The notes beneath the pieces were generated by a model that did no database searches, was not told where the DNA came from, and saw nothing but the letters and a program-made list of their open reading frames with translations. 42,184 nucleotides of DNA, taken from the NCBI GenBank assembly GCA_002435785.1, contig DIUC01000075.1:1-42184 (forward strand), in the 5' to 3' direction. This stretch comes from Saprospiraceae bacterium UBA6168. GTDB lineage: Bacteria > Bacteroidota > Bacteroidia > Chitinophagales > Saprospiraceae. Positions 8,197 through 14,940 of this stretch are shown piece by piece (position 1 is the stretch's first letter; the number at the start of each line of letters is the position of its first letter). Position numbers and translations under genes: made by a program.

Positions 8197-8421
8197 TTAC
8201 TGGTAAGGTGTGCGTAGCCGTTCGTGCTTCCATTCCTCAATGGTCTTTTCGCCCCATTTTTTTTCGTCCCAAAGGGCCTCCATGTCCCGGTCAATCAAGT
8301 CGGCAAAGTAGGCAGCCAAAAGGAGTTTAATGTCCAGCAATTGCTTTTCTGGAATGTCAGTGGCGTAGAGTTTGAGCAGTTCCAATTGGAGGTTGCTCAT
8401 GTGGCTGGCTTGTATTGTCAT
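8197..8421 (-). CDS. Antitoxin of the PIN-toxin pair
   Basis: 74 residues from the ATG at 8421; the ATG at 8400 (MSNLQLELL) is an alternative. All helix and charge: SNLQLELLKLYATDIPE, LLDIKLLLAAYFADLIDRDM, EALWDEKKWGEKTIEEWKHE. It precedes the PIN gene by 8 bp, the usual antitoxin-first order. A close relative without a toxin lies at 23577-23849 (shared SNLQ.ELLKLY, ADYF or AAYF, LW..K.W...T..EW). By position it should bind and neutralise the PIN nuclease and repress its own promoter (inference). A -7 element TATTTTTG sits 16 bp upstream of the start. Confidence 0.8.
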   Translation of the reverse strand: MTIQASHMSNLQLELLKLYATDIPEKQLLDIKLLLAAYFADLIDRDMEALWDEKKWGEKTIEEWKHERLRTPYQ

Positions 8422-8436
8422 ACGAGGTATTTTTTA

Positions 8437-8444
8437 CAAAAATA
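8437..8444 (-). promoter_or_regulatory. -7 element (TATTTTTG) for the antitoxin/PIN operon
   Basis: It matches TAnnTTTG exactly on the minus strand, with the expected start of transcription about 10 nt before the ATG at 8421. No convincing -33 TTG at 19-20 bp was found. Confidence 0.5.
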
Positions 8445-8476
8445 GGGGTATTTTTTGGAAAAATGAAGCAATTGGG

Positions 8477-9079
8477 CTACTCCCCAAACACCCCCTCCAG
8501 CCCCACCACCAAATCCTCAAAAACGACCGCCCGCACCGACTCCCCGCTCGTGAAAATCTGCGCAAGGCTGTATGATTCCCCATCGGCTTCGAGCAGGAAG
8601 CGGGTCAGCGTCTCCCGTTCAGGGTCAACAATCCAGTATTCCCGGACGCCAGCTTCGGCGTAGAGGTCTTTCTTGGTTTTCATTTCTTTGGTGGAATTGC
8701 CGGGCGATAGTATCTCCACGATGAGGTCGGGAGCGCCGAGGCAGCCAGCGTCGTCAAGTTTGCCAGTATCGCAGATGACGCAAATATCGGGCTGCACCAC
8801 GGTGTATATGTCCTTGTTGGCCTTGGCAGATTTGGCTTTGTTGTGGAGGCGGACATCGAAAGGGGCGGTATAAAACTCGCAAGGATTTTTCTTAAAATAG
8901 TTGTAAAAAACGCCAGTCAACTCCCTTGAAATCCTTTGGTGCCGACGGCTCGGTGCCGCCATTTTTGCAATTTTACCCTTTATCAACTCCACGGCTTGCT
9001 CGAACTGCCAAGTCAAGTAGTCGGCATAGGTGTAGGTCTTGTCCAAATCCAATTGCGAAAGGCTCGTTATCTTTTCCAT
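8477..9079 (-). CDS. Uma2 (DUF820) family endonuclease
   Basis: 200 residues of the Uma2/DUF820 family, which has a PD-(D/E)XK-type nuclease fold and is abundant in cyanobacteria and some Bacteroidota. Residues ~14-40 carry YTYADYLTWQ and VELIKGKIAKM. The core follows: RHQRISRELTGVF, VQPDICVICD, PDLIVEILSPGNS, then the catalytic Lys region KKDLYAEAGVREYWIVDPE. The acidic residues of PDI and EILSP and the Lys of KDLY are in place, so it looks intact. Its biological role is unsettled. It stands alone, next to toxin-antitoxin genes. A TATATTTG -7 element lies 24 bp upstream. Confidence 0.93.
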   Translation of the reverse strand: MEKITSLSQLDLDKTYTYADYLTWQFEQAVELIKGKIAKMAAPSRRHQRISRELTGVFYNYFKKNPCEFYTAPFDVRLHNKAKSAKANKDIYTVVQPDICVICDTGKLDDAGCLGAPDLIVEILSPGNSTKEMKTKKDLYAEAGVREYWIVDPERETLTRFLLEADGESYSLAQIFTSGESVRAVVFEDLVVGLEGVFGE

Positions 9080-9102
9080 CTCTGCATAGCTTTATTTGAT
9101 GG

Positions 9103-9110
9103 CAAATATA
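9103..9110 (-). promoter_or_regulatory. -7 element (TATATTTG) for the Uma2 gene
   Basis: Exact TAnnTTTG match on the minus strand, 24 bp before the ATG at 9079. The -33 box is not clear. Confidence 0.45.
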
Positions 9111-9130
9111 CGGAATGGTTAGCTGCCTAT

Positions 9131-9235
9131 CTCGTCACAAAGCCTTAAACTTGCACCTCCAACAAACGTAGTTTCATGACGCAAGCGCCTTTACTACAAC
9201 GCCGCTGCTACCTTGACGAAATACACTTTGTGCAT
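9131..9235 (+). repeat. Decayed duplicate of the uvrD leader and first ~15 codons
   Basis: The segment aligns with 11013-11118, the leader and start of uvrD, with one single-base length difference. The 19 bases CTTGCACCTCCAACAAACG are identical, and the flanking CTCG(T/C)CACAAAGCC is conserved. Translation from the ATG at 9176 gives MTQAPLLQRRCYLDE, against MTHSPVPQPRSYLDE in uvrD, then loses similarity. The frame ends at the start codon of the next gene. About three quarters of bases match, so the duplication is old. Confidence 0.8.
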
Positions 9236-9291
9236 CATCAAAATGCTAGTATGTATAGCGTAAACTATTTACCTTGCATAAAAAATGTACC

Positions 9292-9582
9292 ATGACCGCC
9301 AGCATCAAGCAAGAAATACACGACCTGATTGAAGTGACTACGGACGAACAATTGTTGAATGCCGTGAAGGTCATCTTATCCACGCACCTGCCCATGCCAT
9401 CAAAGGCCAACGGAAAGAAAACCCGGTTAGCTTTAACAAAAAAAGTGCTGCCCAATGGCCGTACCATCTTCGTGACGCCTGGCGACCCATCCATTGACAC
9501 AACCGAGCTTTTTGGGATTTGGAAAGAACAGCCTGAAATGCTCGAAACGCTGAGGAAAACCGCTTGGGGCGGCAGGGCATGA
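9292..9582 (+). CDS. Orphan antitoxin-like protein
   Basis: 96 residues from the ATG at 9292 (MTASIKQEIHDLIEV); the in-frame ATG at 9274 lacks support. The N-terminal helix (SIKQEIHDLIEVTTDEQLLNAVK) is like those of small Bacteroidota antitoxins. The C-terminus (DTTELFGIWKEQPEMLETLRKTAW) resembles the tail by which antitoxins of PIN toxins block the nuclease. No toxin gene follows. Instead its stop overlaps a new start codon (ATGA at 9579-9582) that opens a frame of only nine codons beginning MSWI, which may be the stub of a lost toxin. It lies directly upstream of the CmdTAC-like operon. Function is inferred from form and context only. Confidence 0.6.
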   Translation: MTASIKQEIHDLIEVTTDEQLLNAVKVILSTHLPMPSKANGKKTRLALTKKVLPNGRTIFVTPGDPSIDTTELFGIWKEQPEMLETLRKTAWGGRA

Positions 9583-9634
9583 GTTGGATTAACCCTGAAA
9601 ACTTGTAGCTTGTGCGCTCAATACTTCAAAATCT

Positions 9635-10180
9635 ATGCAAACTACTGGCTACCATACAGTTGAAGACAGAACCAACCCTGAAGAAATTTTAGCGTCCGGG
9701 CCATTCTTGTGCGTAAGAGAAAATGCTTGGCTTGGTCGTGGGTATTATTTTTGGGACGATGACCTGCAAAGAGCTCACAAATGGGGCCAAGACGCCTATA
9801 GAAAAAAGGGATATGTTGTTTGTAAAGCTGATTTGAAACTTCACAATGTACTGGATTTGTGTGATAGAAAGGGCAAATATCACTTTAATCTTCTGTTAGA
9901 AGTAATAAAATCAGAATTTGATGAATATCAGATGCGAGAAATCCCTATCAGTAATGCAATTGAGCACCTGCGCAAAATAAGCCATACAATGGCCAATGAC
10001 GCAATTTTTCCGTTTGATTCGGTAAGGGCAGAAGACTATCCTGCGGATTCAATGCAGCCCTTTGTGGTTGGAAGAAGCGAAGCGATTAGCCTGAACCCAC
10101 GTGTTCAAATTTGCCTTTTTGAAAAAAAATCTCAAAATTTGTGTTCTTTTGAAATCGTTTACCCAGAAAATTATGTTTAA
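9635..10180 (+). CDS. Putative ADP-ribosyltransferase toxin, CmdT-like
   Basis: 181 residues. The N-terminus has the layout of small ADP-ribosyltransferases of the PARP-like/DUF3990 kind: GYHTVEDRTNPEEILASG carries a candidate NAD-binding His7, WLGRGYYFWDDDLQRAHKWG the Tyr37/Tyr38 strand, and NPRVQICLF a third-motif Gln158, giving an H-Y-Q type triad. It is the first gene of a three-gene unit followed by a small protein (29-bp gap) and a SecB-like chaperone. This order and these gene types match CmdTAC, in which CmdT is an mRNA ADP-ribosyltransferase that stops phage growth. The enzyme assignment rests on motifs and context; I cannot confirm homology to CmdT itself. It is AT-richer than uvrD next door. 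Confidence 0.72.
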   Translation: MQTTGYHTVEDRTNPEEILASGPFLCVRENAWLGRGYYFWDDDLQRAHKWGQDAYRKKGYVVCKADLKLHNVLDLCDRKGKYHFNLLLEVIKSEFDEYQMREIPISNAIEHLRKISHTMANDAIFPFDSVRAEDYPADSMQPFVVGRSEAISLNPRVQICLFEKKSQNLCSFEIVYPENYV

Positions 10181-10209
10181 GAGTAGTTACTCTTCAAAAA
10201 ATTGTCATA

Positions 10210-10542
10210 ATGTCAAACTATAACCATCAAGTGGCAATAGAACTGCTTCGGGAATATTTCAAGAACATCCCAAAGGAAATCGTGCAAGCCGATTGGGAAG
10301 CAGTGAAGAATCTTGGATTGGAAGGGGGGCCAACAGTAAACCAATTTTTGTCAGAGGAACACCAAGAGAGGCCTCAATTTGACAAAAATCTATTCGAATG
10401 GGAACAATCGCTTCTCGTCCAAGTTGGGTATGACATGGACTTCACAACAGATGCCGAAGGGGATTTTACTGGGATTCCAGAAAGCTTAAAAAATCCGCAT
10501 CCCGAAGATATGAATAATTATCATTACGCAATGGCTGCCTAA
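10210..10542 (+). CDS. Putative antitoxin of the CmdTAC-like operon
   Basis: 110 residues, acidic and soluble. The N-terminal helix (YNHQVAIELLREYFKNI) is followed by KEIVQADWEAVKNLGLEG, a charged middle and a flexible C-terminus (FTGIPESLKNPHPEDMNNYH). I recognise no family. It sits between the putative toxin and the SecB-like gene, only 4 bp from the latter. In known toxin-antitoxin-chaperone systems the antitoxin carries a C-terminal chaperone-addiction segment that the SecB-like protein protects. The unstructured, hydrophobic-dotted tail here is a reasonable candidate for that (inference). No DNA-binding helix-turn-helix is obvious. Confidence 0.65.
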   Translation: MSNYNHQVAIELLREYFKNIPKEIVQADWEAVKNLGLEGGPTVNQFLSEEHQERPQFDKNLFEWEQSLLVQVGYDMDFTTDAEGDFTGIPESLKNPHPEDMNNYHYAMAA

Positions 10543-10546
10543 TTTT

Positions 10547-10963
10547 ATGGAAGTTCAACTGATTAGAACCGAAACCCCAAATTTGGCAATCCGTAGGTTA
10601 ACACCTTCTGAAAATTCAATTAGTGGCTCAGATGCCGAACCAAGGTTTAGTTTTCAATCCACAGTGGTTCTTGCTGAAGAAGATTCTAAGCTATTCATGC
10701 AAATCTTCAATGTTGAATTGGTTGCTGCCGATTCCTATAGGCTTAATATGGAATTCGTTGCTTGGTTCAAGTCAACTGAGAATGTAGATAGTGATTTTTT
10801 AGCATCCCCTTTTGCTAAAATCAATATACCAGCGATTTCCTTTCCTTTTTTAAGGAGCAGTATTTCTCACCTACTCCTGAATGCAGGGTACAAACCAGCT
10901 TTCCTTCCTTCAATAAATTTTGTAAAGCTTTACGAAGATGAAAAAGGAACAAATAAGTCCTGA
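10547..10963 (+). CDS. SecB-like chaperone of the CmdTAC-like operon
   Basis: 138 residues with a SecB-superfamily pattern. Beta strands at residues ~33-75 (FSFQSTVVLAEEDSKLFMQI, then NVELVAADSYRLNMEFVAWF) are followed by a C-terminal signature. The signature is ISFPFLRSSISHLLLNAGY, in the place of the SecB helix FPY.R..I..L...G, and then AFLPSINFVKLYE, in the place of L.PINF..LY. SecB-like proteins coded beside toxin-antitoxin pairs act as solitary chaperones that stabilise the antitoxin; in CmdTAC the chaperone also senses phage. Bacteroidota often lack a canonical export SecB, so the TA context is the better guide to its job. Intact and of normal length. Confidence 0.82.
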   Translation: MEVQLIRTETPNLAIRRLTPSENSISGSDAEPRFSFQSTVVLAEEDSKLFMQIFNVELVAADSYRLNMEFVAWFKSTENVDSDFLASPFAKINIPAISFPFLRSSISHLLLNAGYKPAFLPSINFVKLYEDEKGTNKS

Positions 10964-11058
10964 ATCCCTTTTGTAAAATAACTTGAGTTTCTTCACCATA
11001 TCATTCCTGCACCTCGCCACAAAGCCGTAATCTTGCACCTCCAACAAACGCAAGATTA

Positions 11059-13467
11059 ATGACGCATTCACCCGTACCACAACCACGCAGCTACCTCGAC
11101 GAACTCAACCCCGTGCAACGCCAAGCCGCCACGCAGCTCGACGGCCCCGTGCTCGTCATCGCAGGCCCCGGCTCCGGCAAGACGAGGGTGCTCACCTACC
11201 GCATTGCCCACATGATTCAGTCGGGCATCGCCCCTTGGGAAATCATGGCGCTCACCTTCACCAACAAGTCCGCCAAGGAGATGAAGGAGCGCATCGAAAA
11301 AGTGGTAGGCCCACGGGGAGGCAGGGTATGGGCCGGCACTTTCCACTCCTTGTTCGCCAAAATACTGCGGGTAGAGGCCCAGCACATCGGCTACCCCTCC
11401 AACTTCACCATCTACGACTCCGACGACACCAAGAGCGTCATCACGGCCATCATCAACGAGATGAACCTGAACAAGGAGCAATACAACGCCAACAACATCA
11501 AGTCGAGGATTTCTTCTTGCAAAAGCAACCTCATTACCCCCAAGATGTACATCAACCGGGCGGACATGATGGAGGAGGACAAGCTGGCCAAGCGCCCGTT
11601 TTTCCACCAGATTTACGAAAAATACGTCGGGCGATGCAAGCGCAGCGGTGCCATGGACTTCGACGACCTCCTGTTCCGGCTGTACGAGCTGTTCCAGAAC
11701 CACCCGGAGGTGACCAACAAGTACCGCCAAAAGTTCAAGTACCTGATGGTGGACGAGTTCCAGGACACCAACCACCTCCAATACTCCATCGTCAAAAAGT
11801 TCATTAGTTACGAGGGCAGCCCCCGCAACATCTGCGTAGTGGGCGACGACGCACAGAGTATCTACGCCTTCCGGGGCGCCACCATCCAGAACATCCTCGA
11901 CTACGAGCGGGACTTCCAGCCGCATGGCATAAAGACCTTCAAGTTGGAGCAAAACTACCGCTCCACCGAGCACATCGTGCAGGCGGCCAACGAGGTTATT
12001 TCCTATAATCGCAAGCAAATCCAGAAGACCATTTTCAGTGACAAGGGGGAGGGCCAGCGCATCCGGGTCATCCGGGCCATCACCGACAGCGAGGAGGGCA
12101 AACGGGTGGCCGATGCCATCATGGAGCAGAAAAACCGCTGGCATTTGTCCAACAAGGAAATCGCCATCCTGTACCGCACCAACGCCCAATCACGGGTCTT
12201 TGAGGAGTGGATGCGGCACTACAATATCCAATACCGGGTGTTCGGCGGCATGTCATTTTACCAAAGAAAAGAAGTGAAAGACCTCATCGCCTACCTCCGC
12301 CTCGCCATCAACCAGCAGGACGACGAGGCGCTGCGCCGGGTCATCAACTACCCCAAGCGGGCCATCGGCGGCACCACGATTGACAAAATCGCCGCCCTGG
12401 CCGACCAGCGGGGCCTCACCATGTGGCAGGCGCTGCCGCTCACCGATTTCCCCCCTCGCACCCGCAATTCCATCGAGAACTTTGGGGCCATGATTCAGGA
12501 TTTTGGGGAAAAAGCCAAGACCCACGACGCCCACGTGGTGGCCGAGTACATCGCTAGAAAGTCGGGCCTGATGGACGAGCTAAAACAGGACACCACCGTG
12601 GAAGGCATTCAGCGTTTGGACAACGTGACCAGCCTTTTGGACGGCATCAAGACTTTTGTGGAAGACGATACGATAAATGATTTACGATTGACGAATGACG
12701 ATTTACGAGAGGACGACCCCGAAGCCCCAATCGTAAATCGTCAACCTGAAATCGAAAATCAATTTGATAAGTCGTTGTCTGGTTATTTGCAAAACATCGC
12801 CCTGATGACCGACCAAGACTCCGGCGACGCTGACGGCGACCATGTCACCCTGATGAGCGTCCACTCTGCCAAGGGCTTGGAGTTCAAGAGCGTGTTCATA
12901 GCGGGCTTGGAGGAGCAGTTGTTCCCGTCGTTCATGAGCATGGACACGCCGGAGGGGCTGGACGAGGAGCGCCGCCTTTTCTACGTGGCCATCACACGGG
13001 CAGAGCAGTTTTTGACGCTCACTTATGCCGCCAGCCGCTACCGATTCGGGCAGGAGCGCAGCAATCCGCCGAGCCGTTTTTTGGATGAAATAAACATGGC
13101 GCACCTCGATGCGGCGTCGCCAATTGGCACATCGGCAAGGGCTGCCCAAGGCCGCTTCGAGCGCACGACGGCACACCCCGGCGCTGCCCCAGCCAATGCC
13201 AAGAGTGGCGTCACTGGCAGCTTCAAGCCACGGGGAGTACAGCAGGAGTCCGCCAATCGGGTGGACCCCGCCACCTTCAAGCCCAGCCCCAGCGAGCAGA
13301 TACAGGCGGGGCAAAAGGTGCTGCACCTCAAGTTTGGCGAGGGCAAGGTAGTGGCCATTGACGGCACGGGCGACAAGCGCATGGCGACCATCTTTTTCCC
13401 AGATTTGGAAGTGGACAAGCAGAAGCGGATTATGTTGAAGTTTGCGAAGCTGCAGATATCAGGATGA
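11059..13467 (+). CDS. pcrA: UvrD/PcrA-type superfamily 1A DNA helicase
   Basis: 802 residues with all SF1A motifs in order. These are Q motif LNPVQRQAA, Walker A AGPGSGKT (residues 35-42), Ia ALTFTNKSAKEM, GTFHSLFAKILR, II DEFQDTN, III VVGDDAQSIYAFRGA, IV LEQNYRS, V MSVHSAKGLEFKSVF and VI RRLFYVAITRAE. The C-terminal ~60 residues (VLHLKFGEGKVVAIDG, ATIFFPDLE) match the Tudor-like RNA-polymerase-binding domain of PcrA. It unwinds DNA 3'-5' in repair and clears replication-transcription conflicts. Residues ~538-570 are encoded by an iterated TTTACGA repeat inserted in frame. The leader contains a TAATCTTG element. Leader and start are duplicated at 9131-9235. Confidence 0.95.
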   Translation: MTHSPVPQPRSYLDELNPVQRQAATQLDGPVLVIAGPGSGKTRVLTYRIAHMIQSGIAPWEIMALTFTNKSAKEMKERIEKVVGPRGGRVWAGTFHSLFAKILRVEAQHIGYPSNFTIYDSDDTKSVITAIINEMNLNKEQYNANNIKSRISSCKSNLITPKMYINRADMMEEDKLAKRPFFHQIYEKYVGRCKRSGAMDFDDLLFRLYELFQNHPEVTNKYRQKFKYLMVDEFQDTNHLQYSIVKKFISYEGSPRNICVVGDDAQSIYAFRGATIQNILDYERDFQPHGIKTFKLEQNYRSTEHIVQAANEVISYNRKQIQKTIFSDKGEGQRIRVIRAITDSEEGKRVADAIMEQKNRWHLSNKEIAILYRTNAQSRVFEEWMRHYNIQYRVFGGMSFYQRKEVKDLIAYLRLAINQQDDEALRRVINYPKRAIGGTTIDKIAALADQRGLTMWQALPLTDFPPRTRNSIENFGAMIQDFGEKAKTHDAHVVAEYIARKSGLMDELKQDTTVEGIQRLDNVTSLLDGIKTFVEDDTINDLRLTNDDLREDDPEAPIVNRQPEIENQFDKSLSGYLQNIALMTDQDSGDADGDHVTLMSVHSAKGLEFKSVFIAGLEEQLFPSFMSMDTPEGLDEERRLFYVAITRAEQFLTLTYAASRYRFGQERSNPPSRFLDEINMAHLDAASPIGTSARAAQGRFERTTAHPGAAPANAKSGVTGSFKPRGVQQESANRVDPATFKPSPSEQIQAGQKVLHLKFGEGKVVAIDGTGDKRMATIFFPDLEVDKQKRIMLKFAKLQISG
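12669..12768. repeat. Iterated TTTACGA inverted-arm repeat inside uvrD/pcrA
   Basis: The left arm (12671-12709) has ATGATTTACGATTGACGA and CGATTTACGA units. The right arm (12728-12768) carries their complements (AATCGTAAATCGTCAAC, then ATCGAAAATCAA). The two arms could fold into an imperfect hairpin. The reading frame passes through, coding a low-complexity stretch (TINDLRLTNDDLRED, then IVNRQPEIEN), in a linker before motif V where SF1A helicases vary in length. Confidence 0.7.
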
Positions 13468-13489
13468 AGAACTGTTTACCCAAAAGCAT

Positions 13490-13497
13490 TATTTTTG
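13490..13497 (+). promoter_or_regulatory. -7 element (TATTTTTG) for the VapBC-type pair
   Basis: Exact TAnnTTTG match, 18 bp before the ATG at 13515. It argues for that start rather than the in-frame ATG at 13464, which lies upstream of it. Confidence 0.5.
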
Positions 13498-13514
13498 AAC
13501 CAAATTCATCAAAA

Positions 13515-13724
13515 ATGACAGTCAAAATAGAATTGTTGCGAGAAGATGCAATGTCCTTGCTCCGGTATCTTGAGCGCCTCCATGTGCTTAAAGTAATATT
13601 GCCTGAGCCGCAGGAAGCACCCAAGAAACCTGCCAACAAGAGCCGATTTTCTGGCAGGATTTCAGTTGCCGCAGCAAACGAGTTACATGAGCAGTTGAAT
13701 GAAATGAGGGAGGAATGGCGATGA
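13515..13724 (+). CDS. Antitoxin of a PIN (VapBC-type) pair
   Basis: 69 residues, starting MTVKIELLREDAMSLLRYLERLH. The middle has a basic, Pro-rich segment (EAPKKPANKSRFSGRISV) and the C-terminal helix is ANELHEQLNEMREEW. This is the shape of small Bacteroidota antitoxins: an N-terminal helical or dimer part and a C-terminal toxin-binding helix. The stop codon overlaps the preferred toxin start (ATGA at 13721-13724), so the two are translationally coupled. A clear Shine-Dalgarno-like GGGAGG at 13708-13713, inside this gene, serves the toxin; this is notable because such sites are weak or absent elsewhere in the window. Confidence 0.78.
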   Translation: MTVKIELLREDAMSLLRYLERLHVLKVILPEPQEAPKKPANKSRFSGRISVAAANELHEQLNEMREEWR

Positions 13725-14110
13725 AAAAATACCTATTGGATTCCAATGCTGCCATAGACTATATTGGTGGGAAATTGCCAGTAAAGGCAGTGGCTTGGCT
13801 GGATGGGATTATTGAGGCGGATGTTTCAGTTTCAGTAATCAACCGCATTGAAATACTCGGCTTTAAGCCTTCGGACCCTTCCGATTTCATCCCTTTTGAT
13901 GAACTGTTGAAAACGGTGGACATCATAGGCTTGCATGAGGAAATCATACTCCAGGCTATAGAAATTCGAAGAGGCCATAAAATCAAATTACCTGACGCAA
14001 TTGTAGCAGCCACTGCGCTAACCTTGCAGCTTACCGTAATTACAAGGAATATTGCAGATTTTCAAAAAATACTTGATTTGGAAATTGTCAACCCGCATGA
14101 CGTAATTTAA
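13721..14110 (+). CDS. PIN-domain toxin ribonuclease (VapC-type)
   Basis: 129 residues from the ATG at 13721 (MKKYLLDSNAAIDYI); an ATG at 13715 is also possible. PIN signature: the first Asp in LLDSN, Glu in SVINRIEILGF, Asp in IKLPDAIVAATAL, and the C-terminal TRNIADFQKI. The acidic metal site therefore looks intact. VapC-type PIN toxins are Mg2+-dependent endoribonucleases that cut tRNA or rRNA and are held in check by the paired antitoxin. Unlike the PIN gene at 7782-8188 this copy has no frame damage. An SDR gene follows after 10 bp in the same direction and may be read through. Confidence 0.92.
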   Translation: MKKYLLDSNAAIDYIGGKLPVKAVAWLDGIIEADVSVSVINRIEILGFKPSDPSDFIPFDELLKTVDIIGLHEEIILQAIEIRRGHKIKLPDAIVAATALTLQLTVITRNIADFQKILDLEIVNPHDVI

Positions 14111-14120
14111 TCCGTCTGCC

Positions 14121-14909
14121 ATGCAGCAAAGCAATTCTTATGCCCTTATCACCGGAGCCTCCCAGGGCCTTGGCCGGGCATTCGCCTTTGAGTTTGCCAA
14201 GCGCAAAACCAACCTGGTGCTGGTAGCCCTTCCCAATGAAAACCTGCAGGAACTCGCTTCGCAACTCGCTGATTTTCAAATACTTGTTCATTATTTTGAA
14301 ACTGACCTTTCCCTTGGGGAAAACGTGGAGGCGCTGGCGCAAACCATCAACGAAAACTTCCGTGTCCATATCCTCATCAACAATGCGGGTAGGGGAGGCA
14401 CCATGCGGTTTGAGGAGGCTGGAATGGACTACCTCGACGGCATTTTGCAACTGAACATCGTGGCCCCGACGCTGCTCACCCGCCTATTGCTGCCCAATTT
14501 GCGCCAGCAAAAACAAGCCTACATGCTCAGTGTCAGCAGCATGGCCGCTTTCAGCCCGATTGGTTACAAGACCGTTTATCCAGCCAGCAAGGCGTTCATC
14601 AGGTACTGGTCGCTGGGGCTGCGGGAAGAGTTGAAGGGAAGCGGTGTTTCGGTGAGCGTGGTGTACCCCGGCCCTATGAAGACCAATGTAGATGTCACGC
14701 AACGCATTGAGAAGCAGGGTTTTATGGGTAAGGTTGGATTGCTTACGCCTACGAAAATTGCGGCTATCGCTGTGCGGGAAATGTTTCAGGGCAAGGCCAC
14801 CATCGTCCCCGGTTTTGCGAACAAGCTGAACCGAGCCTTGATGGCCTTGCTGCCGAAATTCATCAAAATCCCCCTTATTTCGAACGCCGTAGAAAAAGAA
14901 GTTGGCTGA
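14121..14909 (+). CDS. Short-chain dehydrogenase/reductase
   Basis: 262 residues of the classical SDR family. The NAD(P)-binding motif TGASQGLG is at residues ~11-18, the NNAG motif near 91-94, the catalytic Ser in SVSSMAAFSP, and the Tyr-x3-Lys in YPASK. NADP(H) is likely because no acidic residue ends the second strand. The C-terminal part (MFQGKATIVPGFANKLNRAL) resembles DltE/YqjQ-type SDRs with a hydrophobic tail. The substrate cannot be told from sequence. The ATG at 14121 is 10 bp after the PIN gene. The following gene is convergent, and a CCTCAAT-iterated spacer lies between them (14915-14945). Confidence 0.92.
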   Translation: MQQSNSYALITGASQGLGRAFAFEFAKRKTNLVLVALPNENLQELASQLADFQILVHYFETDLSLGENVEALAQTINENFRVHILINNAGRGGTMRFEEAGMDYLDGILQLNIVAPTLLTRLLLPNLRQQKQAYMLSVSSMAAFSPIGYKTVYPASKAFIRYWSLGLREELKGSGVSVSVVYPGPMKTNVDVTQRIEKQGFMGKVGLLTPTKIAAIAVREMFQGKATIVPGFANKLNRALMALLPKFIKIPLISNAVEKEVG

Positions 14910-14940
14910 CCTCGCCTCAAACTCTCACCCCCTCAATCCC

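Noticed and set aside
10547..10963. Canonical SecB export chaperone
   Set aside because: It sits 4 bp behind a small antitoxin-like gene and downstream of a putative toxin; the TA-associated solitary chaperone reading fits better.
11068..12189. 373-residue open frame on the minus strand opposite uvrD/pcrA
   Set aside because: It lies wholly antisense to a helicase with all motifs in order; the long frame follows from the GC-rich codon use of uvrD. The translation is rich in Val, Leu and Gly and matches no family.
14121..14909. SDR gene as a third member of the VapBC operon
   Set aside because: Spacing is short (10 bp), but nothing links SDR enzymes to this module; simple neighbourhood is more likely.
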